Assembly: GCA_024734555.1 (NCBI GenBank)
Contig: JANPWX010000038.1
Location: 2,428,758 to 2,492,757, forward strand
From: Trochalopteron elliotii
Taxonomy: Eukaryota > Chordata > Aves > Passeriformes > Leiothrichidae
Direction: 5' to 3'
Length of the DNA stretch: 64,000 nt
Every line of letters begins with the position of its first letter. Position 1 is the stretch's first letter. The translations under genes and the position numbers were made by a program. The notes under the pieces were generated by a model. It had not been told where the DNA came from. It ran no database searches and was given only the letters and a program-made list of their open reading frames with translations. Below, piece by piece: positions 48,571 to 60,198 of this stretch.

Positions 48571-51500
48571 GGAACCTGTACTAAATTCCACTTTAGGAAA
48601 GAGAAAACTAAATAACTTTTTCTAAATGAAGTTTCCAACCACAAGACACATATTCTAGAATCATCTTGCTAAAAAACTATGCCCAAACAATTTTTTCCTG
48701 CTTTGGGTCAAGAAAAAAATTAACAAAAATTATCAGTTCTGTCCCATAAGTACAAGAAATCTGATATCATTTTTGTCTGCTTCTGAATCTAAGATAAATG
48801 GATTATTTTCATTTCACTTGATCTACAACGTATAAACAAAGTTCCTTTGAACTATGTAGGGGTGCTTTTCTCAATATTGCCTAAAGTTACTTTAGAAAAA
48901 AAGTGTTTGAAGTTCTATAGGATTGGATCCAGAGGGTGCTGTCTTTTAATAAGAGAATATTCTTCACCAGCATATATTACCTTACTGAATACTTATTTCT
49001 GACATTTTGCATGACATATGATAATGTTTTCTAGCAATTAAAAAAATTGTCTTGTTCTCTAGATTTATTGAGCTTAAAACATGTATCATGAAAGAAAGCA
49101 TAACTGTAAGTATATAATACTGATTTCTGCTACAAATCATCTGTCACATGTTATCAAGACCAGAGACCTACTACCTGAAGTATGCTAGTTTGACAGAACC
49201 ATGTCCCTGAGTAGCAGCTAAATAAGCTTTCCCTTTAAAGCTCTCCAGTTTCATTTGATTATTCACTCAACATATGTTTTTATTTTCCTTGATAAATCTA
49301 TACAATCTTTAAAAAAAACCTCAGCTAGTTTAAATTCACTGAACAAGTCTACTACAGATTGCATAATGTCATTTTTACAATGTAATTTAACAATGAAAAT
49401 TATAAACAGAGAACTGAATTTTTATAGATGTAGCTCCCTCTATTTTATTCCTTGAGGGATTTTTCATCTTTTGAGCTGGCTTATTTTGTCAGACACTCAT
49501 ATTTTCTTGGGTTTAGTTAAGAGATGAAGAAACAAGAATCTTTTCTGACAATTGAGATATTTAGCCACTAGGATTATACAAACAAGTATTTAAGGAAACA
49601 AAAAGTACCACAGTAAAAGTTACCAGTTTAACAGTGGCAGATTTAGGTTTTAATAAAGTGTTTTCAATCCTTAGTAATAAGTATGTGCCCTCCAGCTATA
49701 CAAACTAATGATGTTGTTAAGTCTAGAATATAGATACAATTTTTTTATCAAGCAGAATTCATTTCAGGACCACCTGGAGCTCTAATAGAGGCTAGAACAG
49801 TTCCAGTCTTTAGACTATTCTGGCATTACAGTAGAAGAACTTAAATGAGTAATTTACATATTTGTCAACATCTGAGAGGTAAACATGCATGCCTGTTTTG
49901 GAAACATAATATGGTTCAGAAGGAAAACACAAGTTTGAAAGCTTCTAGTTCTTAATTCCAGCTTCAATTTTATTAAATGAAATTTAGATTCTACATTACT
50001 TACCCATTTCAACTGCCTAAATCTTCCTTCATGCCATTACTTTATATCATATTTTATTTGGCTACTTTTCTATAACTATTGTGAAAAAGGATGTCAGCAC
50101 ACATAGTACTGTATCTTTATTTGTCTAATGGACAAAGCTTTAAAAAATTCAGTTTAAGTGAAACATTCACAGTCTTGTGAAGTTACTTACAATAGGTCTT
50201 ATTTTAACTCCATAAGATTCAATAAAGTTTATTGAAGGTGTCTAGAAATGATTAATGATGAAAGAAATTAAGATGTTGGAAAACCACACCTGAGAGAATA
50301 ATCTATAAGGCATACTTCCACGGGCTTGACTAGCAGGAGAGCTAAACAAATGACGAGGCTGGAAAAGGGGTGAAAGGATATCTAGACTTATCTATGGCAA
50401 TGTCATCAATAGCTGCATCACATAGCTATTTAATATTGAGGCTGCAGAGGCCCAAATTTTACGTATCCCATCACCTTGTGGGATACCTGAACCAAGCTAA
50501 ACAAGTACTACACACAATACGAAAAAGCTTAATAACAGAGAAGAAGATGTAACAGGTCACAGTTGAATCATATCACCACATCATTGAATTATTTTGTTAT
50601 GTGTATTTAAGTTGAATTTTCTTACATACATTGCTTGCTCCTTTATGATGGCTGTTTCAAAACCTCCTTTTTTTCTGATTACACTTCCAGCCCAATAACT
50701 ATTTTGTTGCAACAGCTTTTTAATTTTAATAGCTATTTTGATTCTTCAGTATTAGACTCTCTTTCAGCACAGGTTTACAGAAAGCACTCAGCTTCTCTCT
50801 CAGTCAGTGTTTTGATAGCTCTTTGGTCTTCGCTTAAATCCACCATTGTTTACATCTTCACAAACAGGCTGTCTCTCTGCCTTTTGGCAACTACTGCCTC
50901 TACCCTCCAGAAAGGATGGTGTGATTTGTTCAAGTGAAGTCTGATCACTGCCTTGCACACTACTTTTCCTTATAAAATAATGATAAAAAGGTGTTATTTC
51001 TAGACACATGAAGATCTTCTTTCCACATGTTTGCAGCTGTTTCTTTATAACAGGAAGTTTACCCATCCCTCAGTATTTCAAACACTGTTTTCTTGTCATT
51101 CAGTTCTTCCAAAATCATATTCTGAAGGTCTCAGTAACAACAGTACTACCCAGCTATTTTCTATGGACCAACATCTACTTTTCTTGCTCTGGAACCAGGA
51201 CAATCTATGGATGATAACTGCTTCATTTCTCCTTTACAGTGCTTTCTAAAAGACTCATACACATAAAAGAATGGCTCTGGAGGATTAAAACAATGCACCA
51301 CAGTATGAGTTCTGAATTCAAGCTCTTGTTCTCCAAACCTTTTGGTGGGAGAATCAAAACACATCCTAAAATGGTATCAAGCCTTTGTCTGATGTCTTAG
51401 GAAGGCAAGACTTTTTGATCACTTTTCTCTAAATTAGCTAGAATGTTAATACTGTTTTCTCCTCCATACTGAAAATACTTTGTCCATGGTAGTCTAGATC

Positions 51501-52018
51501 CTCTTGATTCTTTTGTAACAAAAGGGAAATATTATATCAGATAGGGCTCTGTGAAAATACTTAGTCTGGTTTGATGGTCTAATTTCCATATTTAACCAGT
51601 ATCTTTGCCTAGTGCTCACTGAATCACGTACATAAACCAGCTTGGGCCAGTAATAACTTAGTTATCTTTACAGTGCATTCCATTATGAAGTACAGACACA
51701 TCCAAACAGTTGCTAGATTTAAACCTGTATTCTGCTTAAATCAGGCCTAAATTAGTGAAACTACATGCTTAATACAACTGACAAATTTGAAAGGTTTTTC
51801 CAAAATTTCAGCTTCTTTTACTTTTCCATGATCCTTCTATTTTGATCAGTCAACTTCTAAGTTCTATGTGCTTTTAAACATTACAGTGACAAAATGCTGC
51901 GTGGGTTTTTTTCTTAATTTCTCATATTTATTATGTTTTTTATATTTATTCCTCATTTATTATGTTTTGGTTTTTTTAGTTTCCTATATGCTTCCATAAT
52001 ACTTTATTCCAATACTTG
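48571..52018. other. AT-rich unique DNA, no gene
   Basis: Frames at 50635-50937, 50800-51066 and 51008-51249 overlap on both strands and match nothing known. A ~31-bp imperfect duplication (ctcat...ttattatgtttt) lies at 51920-51970. No other repeat recognised. Confidence 0.5.
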
Positions 52019-52062
52019 AAAAAAACAAAACAAAACAAAACAGCAACCCCCCCCAAAACAAA
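52019..52062. repeat. (AAAAC)n / poly-C tract
   Basis: AAAAC units followed by a run of eight C residues (52047-52054) and more A/C sequence. Confidence 0.85.
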
Positions 52063-55011
52063 GTTAAATAAATGCAATCAACATACAACAACTGTCTAAT
52101 ATTTTTAACCGTTTAAAAAAAAGGATTAAACAGCCATCTCTGGGCATGCTCATCTAATTGCCCTTCCACCTAACGACTTTACTTTGTAAAGAGAAAAGAC
52201 TGTAGAAACTATAAAGTTACATTAGAGTTGAGACTGCTTTTGTTTCTAGCATTCAGTCAAGTGGGATGAATTAAAAAAAATGAAAGTGACTATCTCCAGC
52301 ATGATGAAAAATATTCATATTCTCAAAATTCACTTCTTCCCATCTGACACTCACTGATAAGGCAGCACCAAAAAAAAAATTAATTAAGACCAAGAACGTA
52401 TGGAGTTGATACTACTATTACAAAATAAACAGACTCTGATTTTTATAGTCCCAGAGGAAACAGCAAAAAACATATTGGCACCTTCATTGCTTTCTTATAA
52501 TCATCTTTCGAAATGTGAAATTCAATGTCTGAATTCCTTATAGTGATTAACACATTCACACCGATTTTCTGTGCCTTCCCTGCAGATACATTTCAGCAAT
52601 GAGTCTATTATCATTCATTCGACTAACTTCACATCCAGCTATTACAGATCACTTTGAAGCTTTCATAAAGTATGAGAGAGAACACTCTTGTAAAGTACTT
52701 TCTGTGCCTGCCAATTTGATAAATACATTCATTTGCTGTCATAAATACAGGCAAGGTTTAGAAAATGAGGGATAATATAAAATGTGTTGTTCCTTTTTTG
52801 CAAATTTTTTGATAGTTTTACTCAAGGTATATGTGTCAGAGGCTGACTGAGGTGTTTTACACAGATAATGAGCATTCCTAGAGAAATAGGGTTCCTTTAT
52901 TAATCTTAAATATTCTCAAAAAAATACAAGTCCCTGCTTTTAAGAATAAGATGGAGTGTATATTTATTTTCTGTAGAATAAAAATTGATTACACTACTTG
53001 GATTTTCTCTGGTTTAAAAGCCAATGACATCCTCATTTGCATCTAATTTATATCAACTTTGAACAGTCCATTACATTAATGTGTTTGCTTATTTTTTTCC
53101 CAAGCCACCTTTAGTTCTTTTTCATTCCTTAGTCATTGTTGCATCTTGATATTCAATATACAAGGCTAATCTCAATTCCTTAGTTCTGAAGGAAGAAATT
53201 AATTCTGTGTAACACGTGTTTTTTCAAGGTTATTTGCTCTTACATTTCCACTAGTTGAAGTGTTGAGGGGTTTTGTCAGCTTATTTTTGCTTCTTCACTT
53301 TTCTGGATTTCTATTTTGTACAAAGGGAAGTCTAGTTTCTATTAATTTGGAATTTTTTTCCTGCTATGAGAGGAAGACTGATGAAGTGTAAAGCAAAAAG
53401 TCTGAACACAATTTGTGTCATAATATTATTCCACTAAAAAGATAATTAAACTTTTAGAAAACAAAGTAATTATTATTTTTTACAATAGATGAACAGACCT
53501 AATTTTTAAAAAGTCAGTTACAAATTTCCATTACCCTTTGCTGTAAAGATATTTTGTTCTCTCTTGCAGATAAGAGTGTTCTGAGGACAGTGATTTCAAA
53601 AAATCCTAGTGTTCCAGTTGAAAGATTCAAGATCTTTTGTTGAATTTCTCAGACGAAAATTCTGGGTGTTCTACATGAAAAGTAAACTCCTTATGGGTGG
53701 TACAAGTCCTCCATTATTGGTAAGTTTTTGACATCTCCTTGGCTCCTAGTACCCTACTGAGAAAGTAGTTTCTAGCTTCTTTCTTTTTATTTTCATATTT
53801 CCATAAAAAAATTACTGAGACAAATTTTCTTCCTTTGCTTCCCTAACTGTATTTATGTGACAAGAAGTCCTTTATGTTCTACTGCGTAAATAGGGAAATT
53901 TCATGACTGTTCAAATATGTAGGTAATTACAGATAACAATGGTTTAAAAAGAGCTTTCCTAATTTACCTCTCAAACAATTCCTTGATACATATTTTATTT
54001 ACATATAGTACCTGCAAATAAGAAACAAACATTTTTTTAAATAAATAAACAAGATCAGGTGTATACCTAAAATTTACAAAAGCCTAGCAATTGTAGTGTC
54101 ACGTTATCAGCTTGGTCCATGACCCACACTTGGTGTTTTGATGTGTAAGTGCATGAAGTGAACAGATTAGAAGAAAGATTTCCTACTGTTTGGAGAGTCC
54201 TGAAAATATCTGTGCCTGGTAGGAAATGTGAGGGACAAAGTGTTCCTCTTCAGAAGAGCTTGTCTTGATTTAGTATTTTAAAGTGTGAGTTTTAATTAAA
54301 AGAAAAGGATCTTCAATGACTAATTGCTATTGACACCTAAATATATTCTTACTTAGTAAATAACTGACTAAAACCAGCTTTTAAACAGCACCTATGTCTA
54401 ACAGCATTCCAAGGCATTGAATACATCTCCCAGCAGGAGCTGATGTTTTAATGACATAATGCTGTACCTCCTATAAAGAAGAGTAATGTCAGGAATCATT
54501 GTAGGAAAAATAATTTATCAAGACTTGAATAGCACTGTACCAACAGGTTCAGATAAATCTGACTTCCACTTAGGTTTTAGAGGCAAAATTTACTTTCTTT
54601 CAGATCAATTGAGCCTCTCTTAATCACTTTTTTTTAGCAAGACAAAATTAGAACCAACATTTTAATGATGCTGTGATGCCAGTTCCATTACTGTTTCAGG
54701 TAATACAGAATGCACACTCAACCAAGATTTGCAAATAAAGTGGAAGTGAATTTAGTTATTTATTTTGCATTTATATATAAGTATATAATATTTATTACTG
54801 TCCAGATGCAATGGAATATTCTTTGATAATTATTTCAATTTCACTTCATCTTACAGCAGCCGGTGGACATATTTCTTTATTAAGAAGTTCAAACACTTAA
54901 AAGAAACTTAGGATGTCTACATTTACAATGAACCTAGGAAAAATAATGTGGAGGCTGCACACTGTTCCTCTAATCTGCTCTGTATATTTGCTATCCAATA
55001 CTGTCTGTTAC
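52063..55011. other. AT-rich unique DNA, no gene
   Basis: 2.9 kb of very AT-rich sequence with stop codons throughout and no recognised repeat or exon. Confidence 0.5.
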
Positions 55012-55503
55012 TGTCATGGCTGTGATCAATAAACCCCACAATTATAAGTTATCCCACTTTTTGCACATAGCAGTATATGAGTGACCTGTTGCGGTGCATG
55101 ACTCAGGTTTTCAAAGTTGTATATGTATTTTGTATATTTGTCTGTATTGGTAGATTCCTTCCAAAGTCCCTTCGCCCCCTGTTCCCAATTCACTGTAGTA
55201 TCATCACCCTGATGGAACCACTCCCTCCCCTACCCCCCACCGGCCCGAGTGCTCTCCTGCCCAGGCTGCGCCCTGGTGAAAGGGGAGAAGGAGGGCCCAA
55301 ACCTTGCTCTGCCACGTGGACTGCATTTGAATAAACCCCTTAAACCCACGTCAGAGTCCGCTCTTTATTCCAAGCCTGAAACCACGCACAGCCTGAGATT
55401 GAGGAACCCACGAACTTTCTGTTTATGCTGGTCTGGGAACTACTGCTTAGCTGGTAAGCAGCCACAAAAACCAACGTCAGTGACCCTCGCTTTAAGCAAC
55501 AAT
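55012..55503 (+). mobile_element. Probable avian solo LTR (family E), forward
   Basis: GC-richer segment with known LTR blocks: attccttccaaagtcccttc, tcactgtagtatcatcaccc, gcccaggctgcgccctggtg, then AATAAA at 55330-55335 followed by cccacgtcagagtccgctct and ctggtctgggaactactgct. The hexamer then a U5-like region fits retroviral R-U5. The ends TGTCATGG (about 55012) and AGCAACA (about 55503) are proposals. The flanking bases do not form a clear duplication. The frames at 55077-55334 and 55249-55563 are not genes. Confidence 0.65.
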
Positions 55504-55891
55504 ATTTTTCAGTTGTCTTTACAAATATTTTCATGTGCAATATTAAAATTCCATGCAGTCTGAGAATGAAAACAGATAAGTAGTTTTTTGTCAGGAAGAA
55601 ACTATTTAGATAGATTAAAAGCAGCGCAGATACTTATGTATATATGAAATAGCCAATCTACACATGCTAATAGCCTTTTTTAATAGGTATAATTACAGAG
55701 AGAACAAGAAACAGGGGAAGAAGATGGCGAGACAGTCAGCATTATTTAAAAATTAAGTCCATTTGCAGTGCATTTCCTGTGCAGCCTCAACAACCCAAAA
55801 CAAAGGAGTGCTCCTGATCAGCATGTGTTGCTTCTTCTACTTTAGGGTAGTGTTCAACTTGCCTTATTCACAATTTATTAAACAAGCTTAG
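55504..55891. other. Spacer between two LTRs
   Basis: AT-rich, no gene and no named repeat. Confidence 0.45.
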
Positions 55892-56484
55892 TGTACTGGT
55901 TGTGGCTGGGATAGAGTTAATTTTCTTCACAGTGGCTGCTATAGGGCTGTGTTTTGGATTTGTTCTGAGCATAGTTTTGATAATATAAAGATACTTTTGT
56001 CTTTTGTGTAAGCTGAGCAAGACTTACATGGAGCCAAGGCCTTTTCTGCTATTCATGTAGCCATGCTGGCAAGGAAGTTGGGTGTGCATGGGAGGAGACA
56101 CAGCCAGGATAGCTGATCCCAGATGCCCAAAGGGATATTCCATTCCATGTGACACCATGTTCAATACATAAAGTGGAGGAAAAAGGAAGAAGTAAGGGAA
56201 TGTTTGGAGTGGTGGAATTTGTCTTCCCAAGTGATCTTTATGTGTGGTGGGGCCCTGCTCTCCTGGAGACAACTGAACATCTGCCTGCCTGGGAAGCTGT
56301 GAATTCATTCCTTGTTTTACCTTGCCTGTGTGCACAGCTTTCACTTTCCCTATTAAGCTGTCTTTATCTGAATCCATCAGTTTTCTGTCTTTTACCAAAC
56401 CAATTTTCTCCCCAGTCCTACTGATGGGGGAGTGACCAAGTAGCTGTGTGGAGCTTGGTTGCTGGCTGGAGTGAAACCACAACA
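55892..56484 (+). mobile_element. Family A solo LTR with near-perfect target duplication
   Basis: Starts TGTACTGGTTGTGGCTGGGA and ends GAAACCACAACA. The flanking 5-mers are CTTAG (55887-55891) and CTTGG (56485-56489), a target duplication with one mismatch. It shares the family A block order with 2340-2920. A CATAAAGTGG box (56168-56177) stands where the TATA element of the family lies. There is no internal retroviral sequence directly attached, so it is a solo LTR. The minus-strand 153-codon frame spanning it (56024-56485) is a shadow. Confidence 0.9.
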
Positions 56485-57030
56485 CTTGGGTGTTTGTGAT
56501 CTGGCAACCCTGCTGTCATTCCCATCAGCCCATGAGAGCCTGTGAAGGCTCAGCCAGTTTAGACTAGCAGGTAATGGTGTTCTACAGTTCTTGTGAAGGC
56601 TTCCCACTAGCAATACAGCGAAGGCTTTCCCCTGATTCAGTGTGGGGTCTCTCCCACAGGAGATGGTCCTACAGGAACTTCTCCAATGTGAGTCCAACCC
56701 ACAAGTAACAATTCTCCACAAAATGATGCAATGCGAGTCACTCTTCCATGAAGTCCAGTCCTTCAAGAACAGCCTGCTCCAGCATGGGACCCCCAGAGGG
56801 TCACAAGTTCTACCAGGAAACCTGCTAAAATGTGGGATCCTTTCTCTATGGGTCTGCAGGTCCCTGCCAGAGCCCTTTTCAGCTCTGGTCTCCCACAGGG
56901 TCACAATGTCCTGTCAGGCATCCACCTGCTCTGGTGTGGTATCCTTCCCAGGCTGCAGGTGGATCTCTGTATCCCCATGGACTCCATGGGCTGCAGGGAC
57001 ACAGCTGCCTCACCATGGTCTGCACATATG
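56485..57030. repeat. Degenerate ~50-bp-period repeat block
   Basis: GC-rich segment of a repeat I recognise as recurrent in birds. The motif C-T-C-C-A/T-x-x-TGxGxTCC recurs: ctccaatgtgagtcc (about 56681), gatgcaatgcgagtcac (56724), ctccagcatgggacc (56778), ctaaaatgtgggatcc (56824) and ctctggtgtggtatcc (56930). Spacings are roughly 43, 54, 46 and 106 bp (the last skipping one unit). The tail (ctgcaggtggatctctgtatc ... ccatgggctgcagggacaca) is also part of the repeat type. The plus frame 56642-57031 is open because the unit is close to a multiple of three, not because of a known protein. Confidence 0.55.
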
Positions 57031-57606
57031 AAAGCATGCAAAATTCCGCAGTGAAAGGCTATGATTTTAAGGAAAATCCATAATTTTATGCTTAATTTTA
57101 AAGTATGATGAATCAAGAATTAGGATCATCCATGCAATTATAACAAGAGCTTACTTAATATAAACAATTTTGGGGACTGTATCTTATCAGACGGTACAAA
57201 TTAAAACTGTTTAGAATGCTCGTTTCCTACAAAAGCACAGGTTAAAATGGGACATCTTTTAAAAATTAAACATACATAAATAGGTTAACTTTAAATACTT
57301 TTCAAATAGTTTGTAAAAATTATTTTGCACTTTGAACACATTGAGCTTTCTGCTACTCAAAGAAAATTTCCTTATGTTTACATTTCTGAAGCTCTCACAA
57401 CATATCAGAGGGGAAATTTAGAGTAAAATAACCTAAAGCTTTAGGCATCTTGGCAGTTTATAGAGTCAGCACAGACAACAGAGTAATGAGCTTTTAAGAA
57501 TTTAATCTGAGGCAGGGGGAAGATTTATCATTTATCTTAGGCTTTTGAGAGTGATTTTTCGCTGATATTTCTTCTGATTAAAAAAATTGCACTAATAAAG
57601 ATGTGT
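57031..57606. other. AT-rich unique DNA
   Basis: No gene or repeat recognised. Confidence 0.5.
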
Positions 57607-57684
57607 CTTTTTTTTAATCTTTTTTTTTTTGTGCTGGTTGTTTGGGTTTTGGTGGTTTTGTTGGTTTTTTTTTTTTCTTTTTGC
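57607..57684. repeat. G/T-only low-complexity tract
   Basis: About 80 bp of T runs with GGTT, GGTGG and TTGG interruptions, like the tract at 36235-36432 but shorter. Confidence 0.9.
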
Positions 57685-57968
57685 TTTAATACATTGATTA
57701 ATTGATTAGATTGGAAAAAACTTGCTCAAGGCACTCAGCAGCTCTACATTTCCCACTCTGACACATAAATAATATAGAAGCTGTTCTCACAGCTACTTAA
57801 GGTTGGCCCCATTTCCTATACAATATCTCAGCATCGCTTTATTGAGAAGAAATAGATGAAGCTAAAGAGATTTTGTTTACAAGGCAAACTGATGAGTTTT
57901 CCTCCTGAAGCAAGGGAGCACTTGGGTTCACTAAGAAGTCAAGGCAAGCAGCAGCAGTGGTCCTGTGC

Positions 57969-57975
57969 TATATAA
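57969..57975 (+). promoter_or_regulatory. TATA-box-like element
   Basis: TATATAA followed by gaaagcccagtgacac. If transcription starts about 30 bp downstream (around 58000), it would give a leader of roughly 95 nt before the ATG at 58094. A TATA box by chance is common in AT-rich DNA, so the support is the position next to an exon-like reading frame. Confidence 0.3.
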
Positions 57976-58093
57976 GAAAGCCCAGTGACACTTGAACTAC
58001 AGCAGCTCTCCAAGTCTCCCGTCCTGTTTGAGGCCACGTAAACATTGCAAAGGTCATTACCCTGCTCTGCAATCATTTAACAACTGAATAACA

Positions 58094-58199
58094 ATGTCTG
58101 TTTTGATGATCCTGATGTCATTGACCGACAAGAAGCTGAGGAAGAACTGAGAAAGATCGGACAGAAGTTTCTCAGGAAGTCAGAGATTTAGATTATGAG
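58094..58199 (+). pseudogene. Exon-like reading frame with two frame breaks, unidentified
   Basis: An ATG at 58094 (A at -3, aacaATG) opens a frame that stops after 18 codons at 58148-58150. A second frame, open from 58081, reads FDDPDVIDRQEAEEEL then RKIGQKFLRKSEI and stops at 58189-58191. A third frame reads VRDLDYE (58179-58199) and ends at GAG|GTACTG, a possible splice donor. Both shifts equal the loss of one base, one in the TTTT at 58101-58104 and one near the GG at 58175-58176. With both offsets the exon would be 36 codons ending in phase 0. The charged, helix-prone composition is unlike nearby chance frames. I do not recognise the protein. It may be a decayed exon, a real exon with assembly errors, or chance. 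Confidence 0.28.
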
Positions 58200-60071
58200 G
58201 TACTGTAGAAAACTGTCAAAAATGGAATAGAAGAGGAAAAGCACTTTTTTCTGATATCTTAGATTTTCTTTCTGTAATATTTTCTTTAAAAAGAAGCCAT
58301 AGTGGAGATCCTGGAATTAAATGAGAAATGTGACTGATATGAGAGACAAATTAGATCTAGACAGCACAGTTTGGAGAGCATGGTAATTACCAGGAAAAAA
58401 GTTATGCTGGCTATAACTGTGTTTAAGTTAATTTTTTTAATATTTCTTCACTAGAAAGGCCACCTACCTTGAGGGCAAGATTTCTGATGCTGCATTTCAC
58501 TTTAACTAGGCAAGTTTTAATCACATGTATTAGTTTCTTATTCTTCTGGCTGACAAGAAAGTTATTTATGATATTATTATACATTGAAACTTCTCATGCC
58601 ATACCGAAATGACAAGGGAATACATTACATTCACTAACACCTAAATAACTAACCATGAGCTATAAGGATGCAGTCACAGAGCTTTAACTTCTTGCTACAA
58701 GAAACTTATAAATTCAATGGAACTTTTTTTTAAAAAGATAGCTGCAAGAAAAAGACAGGAAAAACAACTACAAAAAAAAAAAGGACATTATTTGCATCTT
58801 ATTAAAATTAAAGGGTAGATTTATTATGGAATATAGCTGTTTTTCCTGCTACACAGTTATTTCAAGGTACAACATGAAAAGAAAGACAAACCCTCATTCT
58901 TCTTTAAGTAGTAAGGGTATACAATATGTTCTACTTTTTTTTTTTTTCCTTTCTTTTCTGTTATTCTATGGAAGTTAGAGTTCAAATATTGGTAAACAAG
59001 TTGTTTTCTGAAACAAAAAAAAGGGAAGAGAAATTCTTGTGGGTTTAATACACATGACAAAGCATTAATTACTTTAGAAGTTGTTTAATTTTAAATATTT
59101 GTATTTTTATTTTGAATTAACAGATGTCTCTGTTAACTGTCACTATTCTGAGAAAAGCAGACAGAATGCTGAAAATTAAACACTTGGTGTACATGACAGC
59201 AAGTTAAAATACAGTGTAATAGGAAGAGAGTTTTGCACCATGTAGCTCTTGTAATGCATTAGCTGAGTAACAAGGAATAAAGTGAATCTGGTTTTTTGCC
59301 TAGCTGTTTTCAACAAAAGTTTACAGTATTTGGAAAAAAAGATCATTATTCCAATCTGCTTTTAGCATGAAGCTCACAATATAACAATTCGTTAACTTTG
59401 TCTTATATTCATCAGCTCCCTTTCACTGCATGTTCATCAATTGTGCAATGTCTTTCTGGCTTCAGTAGTATGGATTTTGGATGTACAAGTATTATTTGCT
59501 GCATTGTGATACACTTTAAAAAACTGTCTTAGCAGTTGTATGGTTACTTGCGTCCCTGTGTGACCACAGCAGAGAGGAACTGTAAATAGCACAGAACTAT
59601 CTGAAATATTCTGCCTGAAATCTTCTTAGAGAGCCAAGATGGAAAATAAAAGAGAACAGAAAAGCCACAGTAATGATGATATTTGTGTCTTCAGGAAACA
59701 TAGATGCCTCACATAACAGGACTGAAAAACAGTGCTAGCAACCTCAGTTCAGAGACTAAAATAGTGCCATGGCCTGGGATCTCAAATTCAGACTCCACAC
59801 CACAGCTTGGTAAACATATACAAGGAGGTCTTATTGTTCTTTATCTATCATAGAAATCCAACTTTCTGTTAAAAAACAAAAATATTTTTAACCTTCTTTA
59901 AATGCAAATGTGTATCAAATGTATTTTATGTTCAGAAACTGTCATGCAGATTAAATCATCAAGCTATTTTTTTTCCTGGTAACTATAAGCTTATCTACTT
60001 TTTTATAATATTTAACATTTTTGTGTCATTCAACTCCATCTGTTCCTATCTTTTCTCTCACAAATTACCAG
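58200..60071. other. Unique DNA between two exon-like segments
   Basis: AT-rich, T-run at 58936-58947. If the flanking segments belong to one gene, this is its first intron. The 3' end has a pyrimidine tract (ttcctatcttttctctca) just before an AG at 60070-60071. Confidence 0.3.
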
Positions 60072-60198
60072 ATACCTGTTTCAGAAGACAGTACATATAT
60101 TCAACGACTAGCAACTAACATGTCCAGTCCAAGACAAAATTTTCCCTCTCAGTGGTTTAAATTGCCAACAGAACTCTCATTTAAACAAATGAAAGATG
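60072..60198 (+). other. Candidate exon, 127 bp, open in one frame
   Basis: It is preceded by a pyrimidine-rich stretch ending ATTACCAG and followed by GATG|GTAATA. Between these signals one frame is fully open from phase 0: IPVSEDSTYIQRLATN at the start, FPSQWFKLPTELSF in the middle and QMKD at the end. The phase-0 start agrees with the phase-0 end of the segment at 58094-58199. No start codon or homologue is recognised. Such signals can arise by chance in AT-rich DNA. Confidence 0.2.

Noticed and set aside
56024..56904. Minus-strand frames of 153 and 170 codons, the longest in the window
   Set aside because: The first is antisense to the family A LTR and the second spans its 3' end and the periodic repeat block. 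Length is explained by the GC-rich repeat, not by coding constraint.
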